Shown: positions 54,701 through 63,902 of the stretch, in pieces
Numbering within the stretch: the stretch's first letter is position 1
How the letters are laid out: the number at the start of each line of letters is the position of its first letter
NCBI RefSeq assembly: GCF_014282275.1
Contig: NZ_VFIA01000003.1
Coordinates: 215,477 to 279,476, forward strand
Length of the DNA stretch: 64,000 nt
Source: Spirosoma utsteinense
Lineage (GTDB): Bacteria > Bacteroidota > Bacteroidia > Cytophagales > Spirosomataceae
Direction: 5' to 3'
The notes under the pieces: generated by a model
What the model saw: the letters and a program-made list of their open reading frames with translations, nothing else
What the model was told of the DNA's origin: nothing
The model's database searches: none
Translations under genes and position numbers: made by a program

Positions 54701-55088
54701 CCTGCTCAAGAAGATGGAGGAGAATGCAAAAGGAACTGAGGTAGGAAAGCAACAGGCAGAGCAGATTAAAGAACTGATGAAAAAGATGGATGAAACCGAA
54801 ACTGACTTGGTCAACAAGCGGGTCAATCCATCTACGATTAACCGTCAGGATGAAATTTTAACCCGGTTGCTTGAATCTGAGAAGGCGTTTAAACAGCAGG
54901 AAGAAGATCCTCGCCGTGAAGCCGAAGCAGCTAAAGCAGCCAAGCGTAGTTCACCCACGTTTTTCGATTCTACAAACTTGACCAACAAAACGAAGCAAGT
55001 TGAAGTACTTCGGTCAGTAACGCCTAATTATAATCTATTTTATAAAAAGCAGGCAAATCAGTATTTGCAAAAGCTCGGCGGTAAGTAA
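51774..55088 (+). CDS. DUF4175 family large membrane coiled-coil protein
   Basis: A 1104-residue protein typical of Cytophagales. Two membrane helices near the start (about 28-48 and 62-82) and one at about 160-180 are followed by a periplasmic-like beta region (to about 500). A very long charged coiled coil, rich in Gln, Glu and Lys, fills the rest (for example EEQQQQQEKSQEDF and QEELMKDVQKLQEQF-like heptads), with Met/Gly/Lys-rich parts near 920-960. The domain order matches proteins annotated DUF4175 that are conserved in the phylum. Its role is unknown; an envelope scaffold is a reasonable guess. Its DNA is less GC-rich than the left half of the window. Confidence 0.88.
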   Translation: MQASNAYTTLLERIDEYKKRYFQNQLVKGTLFFVALLGVGYLFVNTAEFIGRFNSTGRGALFFGFVLTAAYGLYRFIIRPLMSLYGLNKPLSNDEAARQIGTYFPEVGDKLLNTLQLQRIATDQSDLLQASLNQRSNQLLINRFSSAIQISHNRQFLKYAIPPLVLILLILVVNPAFFTKSSSRLVNYNKEFVEEAPFQFVIQNKSLKTFRNEDFPLSVKLTGDALPQAVYVVSNGTRFKLERSGEQFTYTFNNLQRELNFHLEAVGFKSPTYKVALIDRPAVLSFNVKLDYPAYLNKPSEELANVGNLLVPQGTFVHWEFAADHTDSLLLRFNSDAKAVPAQLIDDNTFVLKRRVMQSSQYTVSLKNSQIQSPSSIQYNVQVVPDRFPQVSVDQIQDTVTYNYIALSGLVSDDYGFSKLRLNYTIKRGGKSSPAYSKDIPVNRSTTSQNFVYNWSLDSLKLGQEDRLEYFVQVWDNDGVNGPKSSRSNQLNFAVPSNAEVQKQVDKSAEKTEEQIDKALSQTQEIKKELKTMEDRMRTKKSSDFQDKKQLQEVLQKREELMKDVQKLQEQFQKTNETQQRFAEKNKSTQEKMDQLQKLFNELLDPESKQLYEQLKQLLEKKQDDKASDLLDRLSRKERNMERDLDRALKLFKQMQLEQKVNNVAENLEKQADQLDKQAEESAKKNESTEEQQQQQEKSQEDFKNTQEQLKEIDKQAEKDELNKPEPSEKDQNEIEKEMKEAMEQLKKNQSKKASPAQSKASKSMRSMSKAMQESMESSEMEELQENMNNLRNILDNLVTLSFGQERVMKDFRGMSLQDPRVTKLSQEQLKLQDDAKIIEDSLNALASRVVQIQSFVTRELTNMKFYMDESTQQLRDRRLSVAASKQQFAMTSINNLALMLSDVLKNMQQQMNAMAMPGKGQGGKKGKKPGEGEGMGEMQKKLNAQMKEMQKGGKSGRGLSEELSQMAAQQAMIRSLLKKMEENAKGTEVGKQQAEQIKELMKKMDETETDLVNKRVNPSTINRQDEILTRLLESEKAFKQQEEDPRREAEAAKAAKRSSPTFFDSTNLTNKTKQVEVLRSVTPNYNLFYKKQANQYLQKLGGK

Positions 55089-55107
55089 TAAATAGATTTC
55101 ACTGTTC

Positions 55108-55146
55108 AACGGTCGGCTTTGGCACAAAGGCCGACCGTTTTTTGTT
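55108..55146 (+). terminator. Intrinsic terminator of the DUF4175 gene
   Basis: AACGGTCGGC (55108-55117) pairs with GCCGACCGTT (55130-55139); the stem is followed by TTTTTGTTGTT. Confidence 0.9.
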
Positions 55147-55169
55147 GTTCATTTGCCATCTTTATTTCT

Positions 55170-55226
55170 TGTTTCACGATTTCGTTAAGTTTTATCAATT
55201 TTGTGAAAAGTTTCCACGTGAAACAT
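55170..55226. promoter_or_regulatory. Two partial parS-like sites upstream of mnmG
   Basis: TGTTTCACG (55170-55178) matches the left half of the ParB consensus TGTTTCACGTGAAACA. CACGTGAAACA (55215-55225), preceded by GTTTC, matches the right half plus centre. Together with the palindrome at 45218 they suggest ParB-type binding in this region, though neither site is perfect. Confidence 0.45.
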
Positions 55227-55243
55227 TTTTTAAAAATTCTGAA

Positions 55244-57103
55244 ATGTATTCTTCCTACGATGTAATTGTGGTGGGCGCAGGTCACGCCGGTTGTGAAGCA
55301 GCACATGCCGCAGCAACAATGGGGTCAAGCGTTTTGCTGGTCACGATGAACATGCAAACCATTGCCCAAATGTCCTGCAACCCAGCCATGGGTGGAGTAG
55401 CCAAAGGGCAAATCGTTCGCGAGGTTGATGCTCTTGGCGGTATGTCAGGCATCATAAGCGACAAAAGTATGATTCAGTTTCGGATGCTCAATCGCTCCAA
55501 AGGGCCTGCTATGTGGAGTCCGCGTTGCCAGAGCGACCGAAATATGTTTGCCTGGGAATGGCGCAAGACGCTGGAGGAAAATAGAAATATTGATTTTTGG
55601 CAGGATAGCGTCGTTGGCGTATTGACGAAAGACGGACGAACCGTTGGTGTCAAAACAGCATTAGGTGTCGAGTTTAAAGCCAACGCTGTAGTTCTAACGA
55701 ACGGTACGTTCCTGAATGGGCAGATGTTTATTGGCGAAAAAGTATTTGGCGGAGGCCGTACCGCTGAACGTGCAGCTACTGGTTTGACTGAGCAATTAGT
55801 GGAACTTGGCTTTGAATCGGGCCGGATGAAAACCGGAACGCCCCCACGAGTGGATGGAAGGAGCCTGAATTATGGCTTGATGGAAGAACAACTTGGAGAC
55901 GAAAATCCCAGTAAGTTCTCATACACCAATACACCGGCGCTAACAAAGCAACGGAGTTGCTGGATCACTTATACGAACCAGACGGTACATGATGAATTGA
56001 AAAATGGATTTGAGAAATCACCCATGTTTACCGGCCGGATCAAAGGATTGGGTCCTCGGTATTGCCCATCAATTGAGGATAAGATCAACCGATTTGCCGA
56101 TAAAGATCGCCACCAGATATTTGTAGAGCCAGAAGGATGGGATACCGTAGAGGTTTATGTGAATGGTTTTTCAACTTCACTTCCGGAAAACGTACAGTAT
56201 GATGCCCTGCGTAAAATTCCTGGTTTCGAGAATGTTCGGATGTTTCGACCAGGCTACGCTGTCGAATACGATTATTTTCCTCCTACCCAGTTGAAGCCGA
56301 CGCTAGAAACCCAGTTGGTGAAGAACTTGTTCTTTGCTGGACAAATAAACGGAACAACTGGTTATGAGGAAGCAGCTTGTCAAGGCTTGATGGCCGGTAT
56401 CAATGCCCACAGAAACGTACGGGAAGAAGCTGAATTCACCGTTAAACGTTCTGAAGGATACATAGGGGTACTGATTGACGACTTGATCACAAAAGGTACA
56501 GAGGAACCTTACCGTATGTTTACCTCACGGGCTGAGTACAGGACACTGCTTCGACAGGATAACGCCGATCTGCGGCTTACCGAGAAAGGGTACGCTATAG
56601 GACTAGCTTCCCAAAGCCGCTATGATAATATGATAGCCAAACGAAACGGTGTAACTGAATTGACCAGCGCCATCCGAGCCGCTAAAGTGAAACCTGAAGA
56701 TGTGAATGGCTGGCTTCAGGAGAAGGGAAGTTCACCTTTGCGGGAAAAAGGCAGTTTATACACACTGCTTAAACGTCCTGAGCTTGAGCAGAATGAAATA
56801 AACGAGTTATTAGCCCGTATTCCCAATATGCCCAGGGTAGGGGAGGAGATAGCCGAACAAACAGTAATTGAAATCAAGTACGAGGATTACCTCAACCGGG
56901 AGCGCCAGAATGTGGACAAGCTAGATAAGTGGGAAAGCCTGGCTATACAATCGAGCTTCGACTATGACCAATTAAAAGCGTTGTCGTTCGAAGGTAAAGA
57001 AAAACTTAAACGCCTGAGGCCCTCGACAATTGGTCAGGCATCGCGCATCAGCGGTGTTAGCCCATCCGACGTTTCTATACTGCTGGTGTATATGGGCCGA
57101 TAG
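55244..57103 (+). CDS. mnmG: tRNA uridine-5-carboxymethylaminomethyl(34) synthesis enzyme MnmG (GidA)
   Basis: With MnmE it modifies U34 in the wobble position of several tRNAs, using FAD. Start ATG 55244 gives 619 residues beginning MYSSYDVIVVGAGHAGCEAA, the FAD-binding motif; the frame to 55142 is non-conserved. CNPAMGGVAKGQIVREVD, the central FAGQINGTTGYEEAACQGL motif and the C-terminal helical MnmE-binding region (SLAIQSSFDYDQLKALSFE) are complete. gidA is adjacent to the replication origin in many bacteria. Two parS-like half sites lie just upstream, and a candidate origin is 1 kb downstream. Confidence 0.96.
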   Translation: MYSSYDVIVVGAGHAGCEAAHAAATMGSSVLLVTMNMQTIAQMSCNPAMGGVAKGQIVREVDALGGMSGIISDKSMIQFRMLNRSKGPAMWSPRCQSDRNMFAWEWRKTLEENRNIDFWQDSVVGVLTKDGRTVGVKTALGVEFKANAVVLTNGTFLNGQMFIGEKVFGGGRTAERAATGLTEQLVELGFESGRMKTGTPPRVDGRSLNYGLMEEQLGDENPSKFSYTNTPALTKQRSCWITYTNQTVHDELKNGFEKSPMFTGRIKGLGPRYCPSIEDKINRFADKDRHQIFVEPEGWDTVEVYVNGFSTSLPENVQYDALRKIPGFENVRMFRPGYAVEYDYFPPTQLKPTLETQLVKNLFFAGQINGTTGYEEAACQGLMAGINAHRNVREEAEFTVKRSEGYIGVLIDDLITKGTEEPYRMFTSRAEYRTLLRQDNADLRLTEKGYAIGLASQSRYDNMIAKRNGVTELTSAIRAAKVKPEDVNGWLQEKGSSPLREKGSLYTLLKRPELEQNEINELLARIPNMPRVGEEIAEQTVIEIKYEDYLNRERQNVDKLDKWESLAIQSSFDYDQLKALSFEGKEKLKRLRPSTIGQASRISGVSPSDVSILLVYMGR

Positions 57104-57108
57104 TTAAC

Positions 57109-57158
57109 AGAGCCCGTGTTTTATCTGTCAAAATAGATAAAACACGGGCTCTTTTTTA
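57109..57158 (+). terminator. Intrinsic terminator of mnmG
   Basis: Perfect 18-bp stem (57109-57126 with 57135-57152) with an 8-nt loop, followed by TTTTTATT. Starts only five bases past the mnmG stop codon. Confidence 0.93.
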
Positions 57159-57183
57159 TTCACCAATTTGTCTACACGTTCAT

Positions 57184-58068
57184 TTGGAAACCATTGATCA
57201 ATGCCCTGTCTGCGGTAATACCCATTTTTCCCCCTTTTTAACCTGCAAAGATTATTTAATCAGTAAGCAGGATTTTACAATTCAGGAATGTACTGGCTGT
57301 GGTTTCAGGTTGACCAATCCACGGCCAACCACCGAGCAAATCGGGGCGTTCTATAAATCTGAGGACTATGTTTCCCACAACGATTCAGGGGGGGGCATCA
57401 TCAACACGGCTTACCGGGCCGTTCGATCCTATACACTACAGTCGAAACTATCATTGATCAACAAACTGAATGAGGGATCAGGTACAATTCTGGATGTAGG
57501 ATGTGGGACAGGTGCATTTTTGGAAACTTGTAAAAAAGGTGGCTGGGCTGTAATGGGTATGGAACCTGATCCGGATGCCCGGGCTATCTCGGCCCAGAAA
57601 TTGAATGTGGTCATTAAGCCTGACCTGGATGCGCTAGGTGGGGCAGGACCATTCGATATTATATCGCTCTGGCACGTTCTCGAACACATACCTGATTTGA
57701 ACCAGGCCATTCCGCAACTCTGGAATCTGCTGGCTGAGGACGGAACACTATTGATTGCCGTGCCCAATTCAGATTCATACGATGCTGCCTATTATAAAGA
57801 ATACTGGGCAGCGTATGATGTACCCCGTCACCTGCATCACTTCACTCCCTCAACCATTAAGCCGCTTTTCAGCAAGCACGGTTTCCAACTGGCAGACCAA
57901 CGACCAATGCCATTCGATGCCATGTATATAGGTATGTTAAGTACCCGCTACGAAACCGGCAAAACAGATTATCTGAAAAGCATACGAGTGGGGCTTAGCT
58001 CTAATGCTGAAGCCAAACGTACAGGAAACTCATCCAGCTTAACCTACCTTTTCAAGAAGGCACATTAA
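57184..58068 (+). CDS. Class I SAM-dependent methyltransferase with N-terminal zinc-binding motif
   Basis: A 294-residue enzyme. The N-terminus has two cysteine pairs, CPVCGN and CTGCGFR, which should bind zinc. The methyltransferase core has ILDVGCGTGAFLE (SAM motif I) and LWHVLEHIPD (post I/II). It belongs to the Methyltransf_23 group; substrates in this group vary (ubiquinone-like, lipid, small molecules). The only possible start is TTG at 57184, 25 bases after the mnmG terminator. The region around it is close to the candidate origin. Confidence 0.88.
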   Translation: METIDQCPVCGNTHFSPFLTCKDYLISKQDFTIQECTGCGFRLTNPRPTTEQIGAFYKSEDYVSHNDSGGGIINTAYRAVRSYTLQSKLSLINKLNEGSGTILDVGCGTGAFLETCKKGGWAVMGMEPDPDARAISAQKLNVVIKPDLDALGGAGPFDIISLWHVLEHIPDLNQAIPQLWNLLAEDGTLLIAVPNSDSYDAAYYKEYWAAYDVPRHLHHFTPSTIKPLFSKHGFQLADQRPMPFDAMYIGMLSTRYETGKTDYLKSIRVGLSSNAEAKRTGNSSSLTYLFKKAH

Positions 58069-58565
58069 TTGCAATGTGTCACCGTATAGGCGCTGTGTTA
58101 ACCCCTGTAATAGTTGGCCGGTAAACAGGTCAATTCTAAATTAAAAAAGTGAAAGTTTACTGTGCATAACCATGTGCATAACTACTATGTATAGGTGGAA
58201 AACCTGTTTACAAGTTAGTGACCGGGTGTGGAGTAACTGGGAAGTAATCCACATCGTTTATCAACATGCCTGCCAATGTGGAGAAGGGTCAACATATCAA
58301 CCAGTTGCTCAACAGATTTTCCCCACTCCGTTTGGTGCATAAAATTTATACACAAATCCACAATTGAATAGCGTACTAATTGTGGATAAACTGTTATTTT
58401 CTTTTTAATGAGTAACTTACGAGTGGATAACTTTCAGAAGACCAGTTGATAACATAGTATATTTATCCACACTTCGATCGTTACAAAGTGGACAACTTAG
58501 TTGTTCACATATCCACAGACACAATGGTTATAATAGTTCTTTCTTTAAATAACCTTTTATATAAA
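58069..58565. other. Candidate chromosomal replication origin (DnaA-box cluster)
   Basis: A 497-bp intergenic, AT-rich region. Nine 9-mers match TTATCCACA or its complement with at most one mismatch: 58161-58169 and 58173-58181 (TGTGCATAA, inside a 10-bp direct repeat), 58245-58253, 58258-58266, 58346-58354, 58381-58389 (perfect), 58422-58430, 58463-58471 (perfect) and 58509-58517. AT-rich runs that could open lie at about 58131-58148 and 58395-58410. No gene or hairpin explains the pattern. A DnaA-regulated promoter is an alternative. Confidence 0.75.
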
Positions 58566-60389
58566 ATGTTAATAAGGTTAAAAGTCATTTTCGTTCTTGG
58601 ATGGGTTTTGTCGGCCGGACTTGTTCAGGGGCAAACCGGGACTAGTGGGGCTGCATCAACACTGGCCGAAGAATATTATAAAGCCGGCGAATTTGAGAAG
58701 GCGGCCAACGAATACGGCAAGCTGCTGAAAAGCGAAGTGACATGGGCACGCCTGTCGCGATACGTTGTGAGTCTACAGAAAATCAACAAAGCAGACGAGG
58801 CCGTAAAGTATTTGCGCCGACAACAACGCGGTGACGAGCCGAACCGACCTTTCTATGAATTGCTGACCGGCCAGCTGGCATCACAACAAGGGGATACCGT
58901 TCAGGCGAAGAACCAGTATACAGCAGCGATCCAATCCAGCAAATCATCCGTTGTCAGGCTTGAAAAAATTGCAGCAGCCTTCTCCGAAGCCGGAGAGAGC
59001 CGCTGGGCGATCCGCGCGCTCGAAACCGCCCGGGAGACTGCGAAAGACAGATCGTCTTACAGCGAGGAGCTAATGGCCCTTTATCGGGCTACTGGCCAAA
59101 CAGAAAAAGCGATCGATGAGATTATCCTGACTAGTAAACAGACAGATAAAAAAGAAACTGTCCTGGCAGCTTTGCAGGGATACATAAATACCAAAAATGA
59201 ACCGCTGGTAGAAAAAGCGCTATACGCCAAAATACAGCAGGAACCCAATGAACTTGCATACAACGAACTCCTGACATGGTATTTTGTACAGAAACAGAAA
59301 TTTAGTCGGGCGCTCATGCAGGAGAAAGCGACCGACAAACGAATGAAATTAAGCGGCAGCCGAGTTTATGACCTAGGTATGCTGGCAATGAACAACAAGG
59401 AATACAAAACGGCAGCCGATGCCTTCGACTACATCACAACAACTTATCCACAAGGACAGCTATACCCATTTGCACGCCGACTGGTAATCAATGCCCGGGA
59501 GGAGCAGGTAAAGAATACTTACCCCGTTGATAAGATAGAAATTCGAAAACTGATTAGCGACTACCAGAAAATGTTGCAGGAAATTGGTACGAATTCAAAA
59601 ACGCTCGAAGCGTTACGAAGCACGGCTAACTTGTACGGAAATTATTTAGACAGTAAAGACACGGCGCTCACAGTTCTGGACCTAGCCATCGATTTGGGGA
59701 AAAACGACCGAAATTTTGTGGATAAGTGCAAGCTAGATAAGGGTGATATGTACTTGCTGAAAGGAGAACCCTGGGAATCTACACTCCTTTATTCACAAGT
59801 AGAAAAATCGCAGAAGGAAGAGTTACTGGGGTACGAAGCAAAACTAAAAAACGCAAAGCTTCAATACTACAAAGGTAGTTTCACAGTAGCTAAGGAGATT
59901 CTGGACGTGTTGAAACTGGCGACTTCCCGTGAAATTGCCAATGATGCTGAACAGCTAAGTCTGTTGATTGTGGATAACACAGGGATGGATAGCACTGAAG
60001 CTGCCATGCGACATTACGCAGATGTTGAGCTTATGCTATTTCAGAATAAAACGGACGAAGCTGTGAATAACTTAAATGAAATGTGGACAAAGTATGCCGA
60101 TCACAGTATGGCTGACGAAATCCTATGGCTTCGGGCAAACACGTTTCTAAAGCAGGGAAAAAATGCCGAGGCTCTGGAAGATCTGAAAACTATTGTGACT
60201 AAATATTCGAAAGACATCCTTGGTGACGATGCCCAATACACGTTGGGGAAAATCTACGAAGAGCGGCTGAAAGATAAGCAAGCTGCTATGGAAGCATACC
60301 AGAAGGTACTGACCAACTATCCGGGAAGTATATATACCGCTGATGCCCGGAAACGTTTCCGGGCTCTGAGAGGTGATGTGCTGAACTAG
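58566..60389 (+). CDS. Tetratricopeptide-repeat exported protein
   Basis: A 607-residue protein. The start ATG 58566 (MLIRLKVIFVLGWVLSAGLVQGQ) gives a signal peptide; the frame to 58488 would run back into the DnaA-box cluster. Several TPR units are visible, for example AEEYYKAGEFEKAANEYGKL, the KTAADAFDYITTTYPQGQ repeat and AMEAYQKVLTNYPGSIYTADARKR near the end. It is probably a periplasmic or outer-membrane scaffold. Partners are unknown. It ends in a 35-bp perfect hairpin shared with thrC. Confidence 0.88.
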   Translation: MLIRLKVIFVLGWVLSAGLVQGQTGTSGAASTLAEEYYKAGEFEKAANEYGKLLKSEVTWARLSRYVVSLQKINKADEAVKYLRRQQRGDEPNRPFYELLTGQLASQQGDTVQAKNQYTAAIQSSKSSVVRLEKIAAAFSEAGESRWAIRALETARETAKDRSSYSEELMALYRATGQTEKAIDEIILTSKQTDKKETVLAALQGYINTKNEPLVEKALYAKIQQEPNELAYNELLTWYFVQKQKFSRALMQEKATDKRMKLSGSRVYDLGMLAMNNKEYKTAADAFDYITTTYPQGQLYPFARRLVINAREEQVKNTYPVDKIEIRKLISDYQKMLQEIGTNSKTLEALRSTANLYGNYLDSKDTALTVLDLAIDLGKNDRNFVDKCKLDKGDMYLLKGEPWESTLLYSQVEKSQKEELLGYEAKLKNAKLQYYKGSFTVAKEILDVLKLATSREIANDAEQLSLLIVDNTGMDSTEAAMRHYADVELMLFQNKTDEAVNNLNEMWTKYADHSMADEILWLRANTFLKQGKNAEALEDLKTIVTKYSKDILGDDAQYTLGKIYEERLKDKQAAMEAYQKVLTNYPGSIYTADARKRFRALRGDVLN

Positions 60390-60463
60390 GTTTCGAGTTA
60401 TCAACATAAGAAAAGGGCCATTCTGCATAGAATGGCCCTTTTCTTATGTTGATAACTCGAAAC
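60390..60463. terminator. Bidirectional terminator with 35-bp perfect stem
   Basis: Arms at 60390-60424 and 60429-60463 are perfectly complementary over 35 bp around a GCAT loop. The stem contains AAAAGGGCC/GGCCCTTTT. Each arm carries a DnaA-box-like TTATCAACA (60398-60406 and complement 60447-60455), and a third copy lies at 60467-60475. It separates the convergent TPR and thrC genes. Confidence 0.92.
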
Positions 60464-60477
60464 TGATGTTGATAACT

Positions 60478-61788
60478 TTACAAAACACTGGTCAGTAAAG
60501 ACTCTTTGAATGCGTCATATTCGGCCGGGATACGGATACTCTGTTTAGAACGATTGCCCAGAATGGCTAAACGTTCAGGAACATCAATTTCAGTACCGAG
60601 CACTTCTTCCACGAGCGGTTTGAATTTTGAGGGATGTGCAGTAGCTAAGGCGACCCCCATAACATTTGAGTCTTTATCGCTTAAGTAAGCCTCTAAACCC
60701 ATAATTCCGATGGCAGTGTGTGGACAAGTAACGTAATCATACTGATTATAAATTCGCTTCATACCGGCCCGGGTTTGTTCATCGTCATAAAAATAGCCAG
60801 ACATATTTGCTTTAAAGCGTTCATGGTCATCACCGTATAAGTGAGCCAACCGAACGAAATTGCTTGGACTGCCTACATCCATCGCGTTAGAAATCGTCGC
60901 AACAGATGACATGGGTAAGTAAGTCCCGGACTGAATGTAGGAGGGAACCACCTTATTAAGGTTGGTGGCTGCTATAAAATGCGCTACAGGCAAGCCCATT
61001 TGCTGGACCATAACCCCGGCACTAAGGTTACCAAAGTTGCCACTGGGCGTAGAGAACACAACTGGTTTGCCGTATTGCCGGACCTGACCGTAGGCCCGAA
61101 CGTAGTAGAACCCCTGCGGTATGAGCCGGAATATATTGATCGAATTAGCCGAAGACAGGGAAAGGGCATCGTTCAGGTCAGCATCAACGAAAGCCTGTTT
61201 TACAATAGCCTGACAATCGTCAAATGAACCATCAACTTCAAAAGCCTGAATATTTCCACCCAGGGTAGTCAATTGTTTCTCCTGTAGATCACTTACCCGC
61301 CCACTGGGATACAGGATGGATACCCTAACACCCGGTACGTTATGAAAACCCATGGCCACCGCTCCGCCTGTATCGCCAGAGGTGGCAACCAGGATGTTAA
61401 CTTCTTTATCGGTACGGCGTGAATAATGCGACATCAAAGCGGCCATGTACCGTGCACCAACATCCTTAAATGCTAACGAAGGGCCATGAAAAAGCTCCAG
61501 AACACTCATTTTACCCGTTTCCAATTCAACAACAGGCGTATCGAAGGGGAAGGCATGATGCGTTAACTCTTCCAGTTCTGCGGTGCTGATTTCATCGCCA
61601 AACAGGGCCTTACTGATTGCAAAACCAATATCAGCTAATGATTGACCAGCAATATCTTCAAAAAACGAGGCCCCCAGTTCTGGCAAAGGGGTGGGCATAT
61701 ACAAACCCTTGTCGGCAGGTAGGCTATGGAAAAGAGCCTCCTGAGCAGACACGGTTGTTTGTGGACTATTAGTACTATAGAAACGCAT
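60478..61788 (-). CDS. thrC: Threonine synthase
   Basis: A PLP enzyme of 436 residues that makes threonine from phosphohomoserine. The PLP lysine is in PSLAFKDVGARYM. The phosphate-binding region TSGDTGGAVAMGFH, FSTPSGNFGNLSAG and the C-terminal VMGVALATAHPSKF motif, typical of the longer yeast/E. coli-type ThrC, are present. It is alone, without thrA or thrB nearby. It converges with the TPR gene. Confidence 0.95.
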   Translation of the reverse strand: MRFYSTNSPQTTVSAQEALFHSLPADKGLYMPTPLPELGASFFEDIAGQSLADIGFAISKALFGDEISTAELEELTHHAFPFDTPVVELETGKMSVLELFHGPSLAFKDVGARYMAALMSHYSRRTDKEVNILVATSGDTGGAVAMGFHNVPGVRVSILYPSGRVSDLQEKQLTTLGGNIQAFEVDGSFDDCQAIVKQAFVDADLNDALSLSSANSINIFRLIPQGFYYVRAYGQVRQYGKPVVFSTPSGNFGNLSAGVMVQQMGLPVAHFIAATNLNKVVPSYIQSGTYLPMSSVATISNAMDVGSPSNFVRLAHLYGDDHERFKANMSGYFYDDEQTRAGMKRIYNQYDYVTCPHTAIGIMGLEAYLSDKDSNVMGVALATAHPSKFKPLVEEVLGTEIDVPERLAILGNRSKQSIRIPAEYDAFKESLLTSVL

Positions 61789-61831
61789 ATAGACGATACG
61801 AAATGAGAGAACAAAGTACGGTAAATCAGGC

Positions 61832-61890
61832 TTATCAACAGACTCGAAGGGAATCTAAAATGTGGAAAAGTGTTGATAAGTAGTGGATAA
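61832..61890. promoter_or_regulatory. DnaA-box-like cluster between thrC and pruA
   Basis: TTATCAACA (61832-61840), TGTTGATAA (61871-61879) and AGTGGATAA (61882-61890) each differ from TTATCCACA or its complement by one base. They overlap the upstream part of the pruA promoter. Confidence 0.5.
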
Positions 61891-61903
61891 GTAAGGCAAT
61901 CCA

Positions 61904-61911
61904 TAAATTTG
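61904..61911 (+). promoter_or_regulatory. Predicted -7 element (TAAATTTG) of pruA
   Basis: Perfect TAnnTTTG match; the start site would be near 61917, leaving about 14 nt to the ATG at 61931. No TTG at the ideal upstream distance. Confidence 0.55.
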
Positions 61912-61930
61912 TAAAAACATACACCTCATC

Positions 61931-63562
<1,632 letters not shown>

Positions 63563-63589
63563 TATTATGGAAAAAGTTTTGGAGAACAC

Positions 63590-63620
63590 TTGCGTTTCGA
63601 TTTTTAAACACATAATTTTG
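63590..63620 (+). promoter_or_regulatory. rRNA promoter P1
   Basis: TTG at 63590-63592, a 20-nt spacer, then TAATTTTG at 63613-63620, followed by CACTCCCAAA. Fits the Bacteroidota sigma-A consensus. Confidence 0.85.
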
Positions 63621-63730
63621 CACTCCCAAACGACGAAAGAGAGAAAGTAATTATTATATAAGTGCTTTCTTATCAAGAAGTTAGGGTAAAAGAGTATAAA
63701 AAGTTGAATGAAAAATTTTTCAACTTTTTC

Positions 63731-63761
63731 TTGACAAAGACAATAGAGTGCCTTACCTTTG
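63731..63761 (+). promoter_or_regulatory. rRNA promoter P2
   Basis: TTGAC at 63731, a 20-nt spacer after TTG, then TACCTTTG at 63754-63761, followed by CACTCCCAAA. The initial transcribed sequence is identical to that of P1. Confidence 0.88.
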
Positions 63762-63902
63762 CACTCCCAAATAATAAGAAAAGCCAACAGCGGTTGGCTT
63801 CCATCTCGAAAGAGAGACAGTTCTTTGACGTATTGACATCAAAAGGTTAGCATTAACAAGGCTATAAACATCGTGATTACTTCGGTAGTCACACAATTAT
63901 TT

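Larger units (their letters stand above)
63563..63902 (+). promoter_or_regulatory. rRNA operon promoter and leader region
   Basis: A 340-bp non-coding, AT-rich region. It holds two promoters (given separately), an 8-bp hairpin (63781-63788 with 63793-63800) and an antitermination-type leader with GTTCTTTGACGTATTGAC (63820-63837), common ahead of 16S genes in Bacteroidota. No small gene is credible. Confidence 0.85.

Noticed and set aside
58488..58565. Upstream extension of the TPR protein
   Set aside because: It overlaps a DnaA-box-like site and lacks a signal peptide at its start; ATG 58566 opens a good one.
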